A stretch of DNA of 64,000 bases from Novosphingobium malaysiense. GTDB taxonomy: Bacteria; Pseudomonadota; Alphaproteobacteria; Sphingomonadales; Sphingomonadaceae. Under the pieces are notes generated by a model. The model made no database searches. It was given only the letters and a program-made list of their open reading frames with translations, and was not told the origin of the DNA. Every line of letters starts with the position of its first letter. Position 1 is the stretch's first letter. The stretch is taken from the NCBI RefSeq assembly GCF_000802225.1, contig NZ_JTDI01000006.1, forward strand, positions 281,429-345,428, written 5' to 3'. Of the stretch, positions 52,586-61,178 are shown piece after piece. The position numbers and the translations under genes are program-made.

Positions 52586-52926
52586 CTATCCGGCGCTCTG
52601 CGGGCACCACGAATACTGCGGGTTACGCGAGTCGATCCCTTCCAGTAGGCAGGACGATTGCGCGTTGGTCAGCGAGACGATCCCGTCCTTCGCCGATGGC
52701 CACACGAAGCGCCCCTTCTCGAGCCGCTTGGAATAGAGCGACATGCCGATGCCGTCGTGCCAGATGATCTTGATCAGCGAGCCTGTCCGTCCGCGAAACA
52801 CGAACAGGTCGCCTCCGTGCGGGTCGCGCTTCAGGCCCTGTTGGACCTGCAAGGCAACCCTTGCATCCCTTTGCGCATGTCCGTGTGACCCATGGCGATA
52901 CCCACCCGTGCGCCTGCTGGAATCAC
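52586..52926 (-). pseudogene. IS66 TnpB (frameshifted)
   Basis: The GTG start at 52926 overlaps the tnpA stop (GTGA). The protein begins VIPAGARVGIAMGHTDMRKGMQGL and then should continue LQVQQGLKRDPHGGDLFVFRGRTGSLIKIIWHDGIGMSLYSKRLEKGRFVWPS, but one base is missing near 52860 (GGTTG-CCTTG where GGTTGGCCTTG is expected). The frame change kills it unless it is a sequencing error. Confidence 0.85.
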
Positions 52927-53291
52927 CGCAGCGCCTTCAAGGTCGCGTTGACCAGTGCGGCGGGCGCCCCGGCCGAAATGCGAATGAGCCGTCCTTCGCC
53001 CAGTTCGACGGTGATCACGGCACAGCAATCACAGCCGTCCACCTTCTCTTCCTTGGCGAGGACCGCCTGGGCAAAGGTTGCCTCCCCCATCGGAAGGGAT
53101 GCCCCTTCGGCTTGTTCGCGCCGCAGATTGCGCCGCCAAGTGTAGATCAGGCTGGTCGATACGTCCCGCCGCCGGGCTACGTCCGCGACACATGCGCCCG
53201 GCGCGAAGGCCTCAGCCAGGATCTCGAACCGCTCCTCGTCCCGCCACCGACGTCGCCGCTCCGGCCCCGTCATCACCGTGATCTGCCCCAT
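52923..53291 (-). CDS. IS66 TnpA (OrfA, HTH)
   Basis: A 122-residue accessory protein of IS66 elements. RRRWRDEERFEILAEAFAPGACVADVARRRDVSTSLIYTWRRNLRRE is the helix-turn-helix of the transposase_8-like family, followed by a short beta domain (AVITVELGEGRLIRISAGAPAALVNATLKALR). The frame is intact, although the rest of its element is not. Confidence 0.92.
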   Translation of the reverse strand: MGQITVMTGPERRRRWRDEERFEILAEAFAPGACVADVARRRDVSTSLIYTWRRNLRREQAEGASLPMGEATFAQAVLAKEEKVDGCDCCAVITVELGEGRLIRISAGAPAALVNATLKALR

Positions 53292-53677
53292 GCTACGCTC
53301 CTAAGCTCGCTCATACGCGCGCTCTTAAGACCGGTCCTTCACTCACCGGACAAGGCGGGGCTCACCGGATGGGTACCGCGTCGATTGACAATCACAATCT
53401 TTAAAAGCTCGTCGGGCCGACTCTGCCGTCTCAAAAACGATAGGAAAATGCTCTAATTGCTTCTGTTAGCAGCGAATCCTATTTTTGATTCGCAGCTTCC
53501 AAAATCCGCTACTACTCCCCGGCTGTTTTTATCGTAAGCTACTGCAATCAGAAATAGGCAACCACGATACTGAGGAAACCACACGCGAGGACCATTCCGG
53601 CTTCTTGTCAACTGGCAGACGCTTCCCGATCATAGTAGCGCCGTCCTCTTTGCAATTCAATCGGTCAGAAAATTGCT
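53292..53677. other. Region after IS66 with no gene
   Basis: About 386 bp. The first ~60 bp belong to the IS66 end region (CTCACCGGAC and CTCACCGGAT repeats at about 53342 and 53360 may be terminal sequences). The remainder is A+T-rich and shows no convincing reading frame. Confidence 0.35.
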
Positions 53678-54823
53678 CTAATTTATACTAATAAGAATGC
53701 CGTCGCCGGTTCCTTTTGCTACTCGCAGCCTAAGTTCTTGGACCGCGCAACCCACGTTTGGAATTTTAAAGCTGACCGGCTGGTTGGAAACTTCAACGGT
53801 TACGTTTCCAATAGTCGTTCCAGGACTCGTACCTGCACATGAAAGCTGCGCTAAGATCGGACGCGATACACTGTCGAGTCTTTCGGCAGTAATCGCTAAT
53901 GCATAGGTACCTGGAGCCAGGCCCAAGTATTTTCGTGCCAATAACTGACGCAACGGTTCGGTATTCGCGAACCCCAAGCTGACGCCCCGGGGGCTTGGCT
54001 GAAAGGTCGTTGTCAAACCAACCGCTGAAGGAAAATGCCAAGCGAACGGGGATTCTATCGCCGCAGATTCCCTACCGGGGTCCGAAAATGATACATCGTA
54101 CTTTGACGAAATTTCGCCTGCGCCACATTGACTTTTCCAAAGCCGCTCCTCTAGTTGCAATAAGCCGCGAGCCAACAACTCATGCGCGAACGCGGAAATG
54201 ACATCACATGGGAAACGGGCCCCTGCCCTGTTGGCACTTTCGACGATATGAACAAACGACTCAGGCGGTAAATTGTGCGCCGCCCAATGCAGAAAGCCCA
54301 ACGCCCAACTGTCGCGGCCGACCAGCCGCTTAGCAAATTGGGTCTGCACCTCCGGATGGGCCAATAGCATCTCAGAAAATTCGCGAACGTCGGCGTCATC
54401 TGGCGAGGCTCGCCACAAAGCCGAAAGTCGATCGGCAGCGACATCCCATTGGTCGGCCTCTGATGCAGCAACAGCAACTGCTTTCTGTGCGAGGGGTTCG
54501 CGCCAGCCACGTTGCGCTGAAAATACCAAGGCCCGTGAACCAAGATCTTCATTCTTCGCTTGAATTTCAGCAAGCGCTAAAATTGTTAATGATTCTGCCG
54601 GAATGGGGTGTTTTTCCACCAAACGCCTGGCAACAACGACCGCCTGCCGCGACGAACCATGCCCAACCTTATTAACCGCCTCGCGAAACAGCGAAAAGTC
54701 GGCAAAGCGAGAGGGCACAAATTTTGCATATGCCGGAACGTCGTAGGCATGCCGGTCTAGTTGCGCCAGAGTGGCCAACACACCAATAATTGCCAGCAAC
54801 AAAGCCCACACCCATCGAAGCAC
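53678..54823 (-). CDS. Membrane-anchored hypothetical protein of the polysaccharide module
   Basis: A 381-residue protein with an N-terminal TM helix (MLRWVWALLLAIIGVLATLAQL) and a periplasmic helical domain with TPR-like features (RQAVVVARRLVEKHPIPAESLTILALAEIQAKNEDLGSRALVFSAQRGWREPLAQKAVAVAA). A beta domain follows (FQPSPRGVSLGFAN ... LAPGTYALAITAERL). It lies directly after the Wzc gene (15-bp gap) and is probably in the same transcript. A helper role in polymer length control or export is inferred from position only. Confidence 0.65.
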   Translation of the reverse strand: MLRWVWALLLAIIGVLATLAQLDRHAYDVPAYAKFVPSRFADFSLFREAVNKVGHGSSRQAVVVARRLVEKHPIPAESLTILALAEIQAKNEDLGSRALVFSAQRGWREPLAQKAVAVAASEADQWDVAADRLSALWRASPDDADVREFSEMLLAHPEVQTQFAKRLVGRDSWALGFLHWAAHNLPPESFVHIVESANRAGARFPCDVISAFAHELLARGLLQLEERLWKSQCGAGEISSKYDVSFSDPGRESAAIESPFAWHFPSAVGLTTTFQPSPRGVSLGFANTEPLRQLLARKYLGLAPGTYALAITAERLDSVSRPILAQLSCAGTSPGTTIGNVTVEVSNQPVSFKIPNVGCAVQELRLRVAKGTGDGILISIN

Positions 54824-54838
54824 AACTGAACGTCCTGA

Positions 54839-57091
54839 TTATGCCTCGACCTCGGGCCGCTCGGCACCATATGTATAGTAGTTGTATCCATAGTAGGAAT
54901 AATCTCCACCCGCAGCGCGAGCATCAAACTTTGTAACCACAGCACCAAGCATCCTAGCGTCGACCATTCCGAGACGGCGAAGCGCAGACTTAACGGCTCC
55001 GCGATGAAAGCGAGAAGCATCGACAACAAAAAGCACACCATCGGTATGGCTGGCAATCGACGCTGTGTCTGAAAGCCCCAGCATTGGTGCTGAGTCGACG
55101 ATGACGATATCGAAACGCTGTTGAGCTTGCGCAATTACCGAGGGAAAGCGGTCTCCTCCGAGAAGAAGCGACGGTTCAGGTGGAATTGGCAGTGCCGTCA
55201 TGTAGGTGAGATTGTCGTAACTGGAATGATGCAAAACGTCGTCGAACTGAGCATCGCCAACCAGGAGTTCCGTCAAACCAGGTGCATTTTTCACAGGCAT
55301 CCGCCGATGCAGTGTTGGACGGCGCAAGTCCCCGTCAATCAAGAGCACGGATTTACCTAAACGCGCGAGATCCATTGCTATCGCATGAGCGGTCGTAGTC
55401 TTCCCCTCTGATTCATTGGTGCTCGTCACTGCAAGTACCGTTGGAAAACCGTTGGGTGTTGAAAACCGAAGGTTGGCAACCAACGAGTGATAGGCTTCGG
55501 AAAGTGTCGACTTCGCGTCTTCCGCAGCTGACGACGCTTCTTCATCAGTTACGCGCGGAATAAGTCCGAGCAAGGAAAGCCCCAATTTTCTTTCGACGTC
55601 GTCTGGGGAGCGAATGGCGTCATCGAGATGTTCACGCACCAGTACGAAAGCTAAAGCGGAGACACCACCGAGCAAAACCGCAATTAGCAAATTGAGAATT
55701 AGATTAGGGGATGAAGGTTCACGAGGAATATCAGCCCTATCGACAAGCGTCACGTTGTTCGAGGTGGAGCCGGCAGAAGCGCTCAACTCGTTATACCGCT
55801 CAAGCAATGTATCATAGAGCGCCCTGTCCGTCTCTGCCACACGCTTCAGGACGGCATACCCCACTCCCCGCTCCTGTTCCCCCATTGCTTCATCGCGCAA
55901 CTTGGCGACCTGTTCTTTAAGGGAATGCTCTCGTGCAAGCGCCGTTCTATAATCCAAGTATATGGAATTTTTGATGTTGCCGCCGATGGTAGCAATCCGG
56001 TTGTTGAGTTCGTTAATCTGCGCTTCCAAGACCCTAATGCTCGGGTAGCCCTCAAGATGCCGACTCCGTTCATTCGCAAGTTGCGCTTCTAAGGTTGCCT
56101 TTTTCTGAAGGATATCCTGAATAGCAAGATTTTGTATTACTTGCGGAATGGACAATACGGGCTGGTTGGCGATTGTATCCCAGCGATCTTGGGCTGCTAA
56201 ACGCTCAGTCGTGGCGTCGGCCGCTGCCCCATTTACTTGAATAAGAGCGTTATTTGTTACCGATAGTGTTGTTTCTCTGTCCGCATTCTGGCCCTGCCCT
56301 GAAACTCGGATTAATCCTGCGGCTCGCGAATATTGGTTAAGTTCACGCTCTGAAGCCTCAACCTTCGAGCGCGCCTCTTCCAATTGACTGGATAGAAACT
56401 TACGCGCATACGCAGAGCTTTCAAATTTCCTTTTTAAATTTGATTCCAAGTAATTCTCAGCGTAAAGATTAGCAATATTTGCAGACATAACCGGATCGGT
56501 TGATCTAAACGTGATTTGAATAACGCGACTGTCAATTGGAAGATCGACGTGAAGGTTTTCTTGAAGAAGTTCGACCACAGTATCCAGCCTAAGATCTGCC
56601 AACGCGTTGGCATTCGAGACGCCTCCATCAAGGTCGTCCACCTGCGGCATCTCTTCGTCCATTGCATCGTAAAAGGACTGATTTTCGGAAAGCTTTGCAC
56701 TCTGTGCAACACGCTTCGCCAGCGAACGGCTATTGAGGATATCAACCTGAGTATTCAGGAAACGCTCAGCATCCCATTGCTGACTGCTGTTGTCTTGAAG
56801 TTCACTACCTTCGATGATTGTATCCGCATTTTGCTCGACTAGCACCTGCGCCGTCGCCTCGTAGCGGGGAATAATGAGCAATGTCAAAATGAACCCGGCA
56901 ACAAGCGCCCCAAGGACAATCAGCGCGATCCATTTGAGATTGCGACGCACTGCAGCGATGATCTGTTTGAGATCAATGCTTATAAATTGATCTTGTTCGT
57001 AGCTGGAAGCGTCGTAAACTTTTTCGTCGCCAGCCACCAATACAGCGTTCTTCAAAGTATTCCCCGCAATCTTATAGACGCCGCCAACCAA
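54839..57091 (-). CDS. Wzc-type polysaccharide co-polymerase and BY-kinase
   Basis: A 750-residue protein. A Wzz domain with TM helices at about 53-75 and 460-480 brackets a long coiled-coil periplasmic part with GNVR-like repeats (VEQNADTIIEG ... SSQQWDAERFLNTQVDILNSRSLAKRVA). The cytoplasmic kinase has the Walker A-like TSTNESEGKTTTA, Walker A' VLLIDGDLRRPTLHRR and Walker B DIVIVDSAPMLGL. The tail ends in a tyrosine cluster (YSYYGYNYYTYG), the autophosphorylated segment. It controls chain length and export. The start is a TTG at 57091 by the frame; a GTG about 16 codons further in is possible. Confidence 0.93.
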   Translation of the reverse strand: MVGGVYKIAGNTLKNAVLVAGDEKVYDASSYEQDQFISIDLKQIIAAVRRNLKWIALIVLGALVAGFILTLLIIPRYEATAQVLVEQNADTIIEGSELQDNSSQQWDAERFLNTQVDILNSRSLAKRVAQSAKLSENQSFYDAMDEEMPQVDDLDGGVSNANALADLRLDTVVELLQENLHVDLPIDSRVIQITFRSTDPVMSANIANLYAENYLESNLKRKFESSAYARKFLSSQLEEARSKVEASERELNQYSRAAGLIRVSGQGQNADRETTLSVTNNALIQVNGAAADATTERLAAQDRWDTIANQPVLSIPQVIQNLAIQDILQKKATLEAQLANERSRHLEGYPSIRVLEAQINELNNRIATIGGNIKNSIYLDYRTALAREHSLKEQVAKLRDEAMGEQERGVGYAVLKRVAETDRALYDTLLERYNELSASAGSTSNNVTLVDRADIPREPSSPNLILNLLIAVLLGGVSALAFVLVREHLDDAIRSPDDVERKLGLSLLGLIPRVTDEEASSAAEDAKSTLSEAYHSLVANLRFSTPNGFPTVLAVTSTNESEGKTTTAHAIAMDLARLGKSVLLIDGDLRRPTLHRRMPVKNAPGLTELLVGDAQFDDVLHHSSYDNLTYMTALPIPPEPSLLLGGDRFPSVIAQAQQRFDIVIVDSAPMLGLSDTASIASHTDGVLFVVDASRFHRGAVKSALRRLGMVDARMLGAVVTKFDARAAGGDYSYYGYNYYTYGAERPEVEA

Positions 57092-57268
57092 ATACTTGGC
57101 GAGAGAGACTTAGTAGGTCGATAGTGTTCGGCGCAAAAATCATCAAACACCATGCGATCCACGCTAACTGCCATCTTCCGAGCACCCAAAGCCAACGAAA
57201 GCTGCCCTTAACATAACTTTTCCGGCTCAGCGCGAAAAAATGTATCTAAACGTTTACCCATGACACCC

Positions 57269-58729
57269 CTAAAATCTGGCGATTGTCATTTCGCCCTCCC
57301 TCTTCATCATCCCTTTCGCCGTGCGAGCCAAAAAGCCGACTAAGACAGCTCCCAAACATAGGATTGCCTGATTGCGCAGCGGATAATCAACGAAGGATTG
57401 GAGAACGACTGCGGCTACCCCCGACGCTGCGGCGAGCCCGTGCCAGCGCTGTTCTCCATTCCAGGTTCGTATGATGGACAGGACAAACCAAACTATCCAC
57501 GCTAAGACCAGCATCAATCCAACGATCCCGCCCTCCTGCGCGATTTCGAGATAATCATTATGAGCGCGCCCAGCGTGGAAGGCCCATACATTCTCAAGCG
57601 CTTCGTCCACTTCAAATACCTCGGGAAATGATGCGATACCGCTCCCTATCGGCCAATACCGTTCCGCGGACGACACTGTATCCGTCCATATGGCCGGACG
57701 CACATCTTCAAGATTATCAAAACGCCCCAGCCCCTCCGAGAATCGCGAACTTCCCTGCAAAACAAAAATCGAAGCGGCACTTAGAACGCCAACCGATACT
57801 AGGATCAAGGCTTTCTTTTTCGCGGACATGTTCCGACGCGAGATTTCTCCGAGAGCTCCGGTCCCCGCCACCACGAATAGGACGCCCATGCTTGAACGAG
57901 ACTGAGTCAAAACGACCGCAATAACTAGAAGCAAAGCGACAGATACTTGCACCCACCATTGAGACCATAAATCCGTGGTCGTAATCGTTCGCACTCGTAA
58001 CTTTCCACCAATTGCAAACAACAAAGCTAGCGCGAGTACGTAGTAAAGTCCGGTACTGTTGTGATTGGCGAAAGGCCCATAGAGATAATCCGTGCGAACT
58101 CTTTCCCTCGGATAAAAAATCAAAGCTTTGTTGTCGGTCAACATCTGCAAGCCGCCGAGAAGAACCATAGCTACAGAAAACACCACCAACCCACGCAGAG
58201 CACGGCCCCATTCATGGCGCTTTAGATCCCACGAAAGGACAAACACCGCGAAGACGGGAATCAAGGAGAGAAAGGCTATGAAAGTGCGCGCTGGCGCCAA
58301 GGAGATCGGATACCACGCCCCTGAGCGGCCGATCAGCTCCAAACTCTCATTGAGCAATTCTCGCCCAGGAAAATGCCTCCAGACCGAAGCAGGAAGCGGG
58401 ATGAGTTGAACCACAGGAAAAGCCAGCGTGAGACAACTCAGAATCACGAGGCCGCGCGGTGCGTTGCGCAAAAAATTCAGGACTTTGTCTGGATTGAGCG
58501 CCAACAACACCAACGCCGTAAGCTGGACAACCACATTGGCGACACCATAGGCAGATCCACCACCGCCAAAGAGCACCGCTACAGCAAGCAGCCCCAAAAG
58601 CTGCCACTCTGACTTGGACCAAGCCAGCTGACCAACACCGGCTGAATGCGGTCTAGACCGAACTGACCTCGCCAACACCGCACCCTGGAAAATGCAAAAC
58701 CTAAAAACACCAAGAGGCCCGACAAACAC
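57269..58729 (-). CDS. O-antigen ligase/Wzy-type protein (second copy)
   Basis: A 486-residue membrane protein with about 11-12 TM helices. The Wzy_C domain contains YGPFANHNSTGLYYVLALALLFAIGGKL and the downstream loop AERYWPIGSGIASFPEVFEVDEALENVWAFHAGRAHNDYLEIAQEGGIVGLMLVLAWIVWFVL. H-N-D-Y-L-E is the classic polymerase/ligase motif. It is distinct from the copy at 36 kb, suggesting that each module has its own polymerase or ligase. The N-terminus is uncertain (a later GTG is possible). Confidence 0.88.
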   Translation of the reverse strand: MFVGPLGVFRFCIFQGAVLARSVRSRPHSAGVGQLAWSKSEWQLLGLLAVAVLFGGGGSAYGVANVVVQLTALVLLALNPDKVLNFLRNAPRGLVILSCLTLAFPVVQLIPLPASVWRHFPGRELLNESLELIGRSGAWYPISLAPARTFIAFLSLIPVFAVFVLSWDLKRHEWGRALRGLVVFSVAMVLLGGLQMLTDNKALIFYPRERVRTDYLYGPFANHNSTGLYYVLALALLFAIGGKLRVRTITTTDLWSQWWVQVSVALLLVIAVVLTQSRSSMGVLFVVAGTGALGEISRRNMSAKKKALILVSVGVLSAASIFVLQGSSRFSEGLGRFDNLEDVRPAIWTDTVSSAERYWPIGSGIASFPEVFEVDEALENVWAFHAGRAHNDYLEIAQEGGIVGLMLVLAWIVWFVLSIIRTWNGEQRWHGLAAASGVAAVVLQSFVDYPLRNQAILCLGAVLVGFLARTAKGMMKREGEMTIARF

Positions 58730-58766
58730 CTAAGCCTGTCGGACCTCTCAATACCTGATCAAGAAA

Positions 58767-59027
58767 TCAGCTGCCGCTCGAGCCGTTGTCGTCAGCAGCG
58801 ATAATGATGCCGGCCGTCACAGCTGCCAGGGCCAGACCACCGATCAGGAGGCCCGAAGTGGCCTTCTGCTTCTTGGCGACTGCGGTCGAGCTACGAGCGC
58901 CGTCGGTGGCGATCGAAACGCCGGCCGCCGGAACCGAAGCCGCTGCCTTGGTGCCCGCCTGGGCAGCCACGGGAGCGAACACGAGACCAGCAGCAGCAAC
59001 TGCCGGGAATACATTGCGAAGCTTCAT
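58767..59027 (-). CDS. Small secreted glycine/serine-tailed protein
   Basis: An 86-residue protein. The signal peptide MKLRNVFPAVAAAGLVFAPVAAQA is cleaved after AQA. The mature part has a Ser/Thr/Ala-rich middle (VSIATDGARSSTAVAKKQK), one hydrophobic helix (SGLLIGGLALAAVTAGIIIAAD) and a short Asp/Ser/Gly tail (DDNGSSGS). The start follows an AGGAGAA site. It faces the M48 protease gene across a palindrome (59054-59070). It may be a cell-surface or membrane-associated component. The function is unknown. Confidence 0.7.
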   Translation of the reverse strand: MKLRNVFPAVAAAGLVFAPVAAQAGTKAAASVPAAGVSIATDGARSSTAVAKKQKATSGLLIGGLALAAVTAGIIIAADDNGSSGS

Positions 59028-59053
59028 GAATGGGTTCTCCTGTTGATTGCCCT

Positions 59054-59070
59054 ACACTGGACGCCAGTGT
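59054..59070. promoter_or_regulatory. Palindrome ACACTGG-ACG-CCAGTGT between divergent genes
   Basis: A perfect 7-3-7 palindrome with a wider partial symmetry CCCTA ... TAGGG around it, in the 103-bp space between the small secreted protein (minus) and the M48 protease (plus). It suits an operator for a dimeric regulator acting on both genes, or a hairpin in either leader. Confidence 0.45.
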
Positions 59071-59130
59071 CGACTAGGGCATATACTGCAACGCACAAGG
59101 CGATGCAAACCGAAAGATGCTGTTAAATCT

Positions 59131-60066
59131 ATGTCACTCCACGCATTCGTTCGTTTGATCGTCCTGTCTGCACTGCTTGCCGCCCACCCCACGCCGGCCA
59201 TTGCTGAAGCAGCCGCTCAGCCATGGCCGATCGCGATTCGAGAGCAGATCGACCAAATAGGCAATATAGAATATCGATTAAGGAAATCTTCCGGAAACCT
59301 GTGCCCCGACTCCGCCTTGGCGAGCGGAATTAAGATAGATTACATCGGAGCCTATTCAAAATCGGATCGCGATGCCGTGCGCCAGTTGACCGGGCTGGGT
59401 GATGCCCCGCAGGTCATTTCGGTGACACAGGGCAGCTCGGCCGAAGCTGCAGGCGTCCGCATCGGCGATGATATTCTCGCCATAAACGGCGTAGCTGTTT
59501 CGCAGCTTCGCACTGAAAGCGACGAGCCAACGCTTTTTGCCGACGAACTCGAGGAGCGGCTTGCGGCCACGCCTGCCGATCAGGACATCACTTTGAAACT
59601 GATCCGCGCCGGCAAACCGCTTTCACTGTCCTTTCGCGGAGAGCGTCTGTGCGCCTCGCGCTTTCTCCTCAAGACCGGAAAGGGCCTGACCGCGTACAGC
59701 GACGGCCGGAACGTAGCGCTCAGCGCCAAGTTGGTCGATTTTGCGCAAAATGCCGATGAACTGGCGGTTTTCGCGGCACATGAACTTGCTCACGTGATCG
59801 CCCGCGACGACGAGGCGTCCGGGTTGCGGCAACGCCGGGCCATGGAAGACCGCGCCGATGTTCTGGGCGCAGACCTCATGCGCTGCGCCGGATACGATGT
59901 CGAGCGTGGGTTGGCGATATGGCGCCGGTACAACAAGCGCGACTGGCTGCGCTGGCTGCGCTCCCCCAGTCACCGCAACGTGCCGGACCGGATACGAAAT
60001 ATCGAGGCCCATCTGGCGGCCGTACCAGAACAATGTCCGCCGGAAGTCCCGGCCTTGCCTGAATAG
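59131..60066 (+). CDS. Secreted PDZ-M48 metalloprotease
   Basis: A 311-residue exported protease. A signal peptide (MSLHAFVRLIVLSALLAAHPTPAIAEA) precedes a PDZ-like domain at about 85-170 (APQVISVTQGSSAEAAGVRIGDDILAINGVAVS). The M48 active site is HELAH at 217-221 (FAAHELAHVIARDDE), with a downstream Glu in MEDRADVLGADLM as likely third metal ligand. PDZ fused in front of an M48 domain is used in envelope quality control (BepA-like logic). Its place beside export genes suggests it watches or processes the export machinery. Confidence 0.88.
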   Translation: MSLHAFVRLIVLSALLAAHPTPAIAEAAAQPWPIAIREQIDQIGNIEYRLRKSSGNLCPDSALASGIKIDYIGAYSKSDRDAVRQLTGLGDAPQVISVTQGSSAEAAGVRIGDDILAINGVAVSQLRTESDEPTLFADELEERLAATPADQDITLKLIRAGKPLSLSFRGERLCASRFLLKTGKGLTAYSDGRNVALSAKLVDFAQNADELAVFAAHELAHVIARDDEASGLRQRRAMEDRADVLGADLMRCAGYDVERGLAIWRRYNKRDWLRWLRSPSHRNVPDRIRNIEAHLAAVPEQCPPEVPALPE

Positions 60067-60421
60067 GTCGAGGCAGTCCCTTTGCAGTCGATAAACTCAT
60101 CGCAATGGAGGAGACATGAACGCGGAAAATGCGGGCTGGTTTCTACACGCGATCACGCCAACGCCTGGTGCGATTATCAGATGCGGATTGGATGTCGCTT
60201 CCGCCACAGGTTCGGACAAAATGCCCTTGCGGCCTCATCATGGCTTTGCACCACGGCCAAAGCCCGATAGAACTCCGGACACTTCCGCTTTCGAATTTCG
60301 GCGCCATGTCCGTTCGTTGCATCACCCGTTCTTACCTTGTCACCGCACCCTTCTTTCAACCTAGTCATTTGGCCATGCTGCGGTTATGGCGGCGCGCTCA
60401 AGGCGATGGAGACGTTCGATA
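60067..60421. other. Intergenic region upstream of the export lipoprotein
   Basis: About 355 bp. A strong ribosome-binding site GGAGGAG (60107-60112) stands before an ATG at 60116 whose 82-codon frame (to 60364) has an unusual His/Arg/Pro-rich composition and does not look like a normal protein. It could be a remnant of a gene or a leader. No other feature is seen apart from the probable promoter of 60422. Confidence 0.35.
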
Positions 60422-61132
60422 ATGCTCAGTATGCGTAAAGGCTTCGGCCTGGCCACCTTGCTTGCAGGCATGACTGCAGTGGCGGGCTGCAGTTCGGTAT
60501 CGCAGAACCCGGACATGCCAAGGGGCGCCGCCGCCTATGACGTCATTCCGGCAACCGTCGAGGCCCCAACCGCCTATACCATCGACCCCGCCGACACTCT
60601 TTCTGTCAACGTGTTCGGTGAGCCGGACCTGACGTTCGAGACGCTGCGCGTGGACGATGCCGGGTTTATCCAGTACCCCCTCGTCGGACAGATCAAGGCC
60701 GCCGGAACGACGCCGGCCGAGCTTTCGCTCCAGTTGGCCAATGTGCTTGGGCAAAAATACCTCGTCGACCCGCAAGTGACCGTTTCGGTCGTGGAAGCGG
60801 CACCGCGCTACGTATCGGTGGAAGGCGAGGTGAACAAACCGGGCGTTTACGAAGTCGATTATGACACGACCTTGTTGTCTGCTGTCGCACGCGCGGAGAG
60901 CCCGACGGATACGGCCAAGCTTAGCGAGGTGATCATCTTCAGGACGATCGACGGCCAACGCATGGCCGGTCGCTTCAATCTCAAGGATATTCGCGGGGGC
61001 ATCAGCCCCGACCCTATCGTGAAGGATGGCGATGTCGTTATGGTAGGCTATTCGGGTCCACGCGCCTTCTGGCAGAGCTTCCTGAAGGCAGCGCCGGCCC
61101 TGAACGCGTTCTCGCTGATCGCCACGAGATAA
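60422..61132 (+). CDS. Polysaccharide export lipoprotein (Wza/OPX-like)
   Basis: A 236-residue outer-membrane lipoprotein. The lipobox AVAGC is at about 19-23. The poly_export domain begins YTIDPADTLSVNVFGEPDLTFETLRVDDAGFIQYPLVGQIKAAGTTPAEL, followed by the SLBB-like segment APRYVSVEGEVNKPGVYEVD and a second partial SLBB. Wza-like proteins form the export pore; this short version has one main SLBB and a C-terminal amphipathic segment (RAFWQSFLKAAPALNAFSLIATR) that may form or help the membrane helix. The start is ATG 60422 or 60431. Confidence 0.93.
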   Translation: MLSMRKGFGLATLLAGMTAVAGCSSVSQNPDMPRGAAAYDVIPATVEAPTAYTIDPADTLSVNVFGEPDLTFETLRVDDAGFIQYPLVGQIKAAGTTPAELSLQLANVLGQKYLVDPQVTVSVVEAAPRYVSVEGEVNKPGVYEVDYDTTLLSAVARAESPTDTAKLSEVIIFRTIDGQRMAGRFNLKDIRGGISPDPIVKDGDVVMVGYSGPRAFWQSFLKAAPALNAFSLIATR

Positions 61133-61178
61133 GGCGCGCTGTGGCTGTTTCTCCCATGCCGGATCGCGAGGACGGATA

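Larger units (their letters stand above)
50641..53345 (-). mobile_element. Degenerate IS66-family element
   Basis: tnpA (intact), tnpB (frameshifted) and the last part of tnpC (rearranged and split) occur in IS66 order on the minus strand. The internal start of tnpC is missing, because the tnpB stop (52586) is directly followed by a TnpC mid-region. A second IS5 element is inserted at 50977-52273. Terminal repeats were not identified, so the limits are approximate. Confidence 0.75.

Noticed and set aside
58128..58612. Plus-strand frames of 79-93 codons opposite the second polymerase gene
   Set aside because: Shadows of a clear membrane-protein gene on the minus strand, with no hydrophobic segments or motifs of their own.
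60116..60364. 82-codon frame with a strong GGAGGAG ribosome-binding site
   Set aside because: The protein is unusually rich in His, Arg and Pro without a hydrophobic core or known motif, and overlapping frames look alike, so I describe it as intergenic only.
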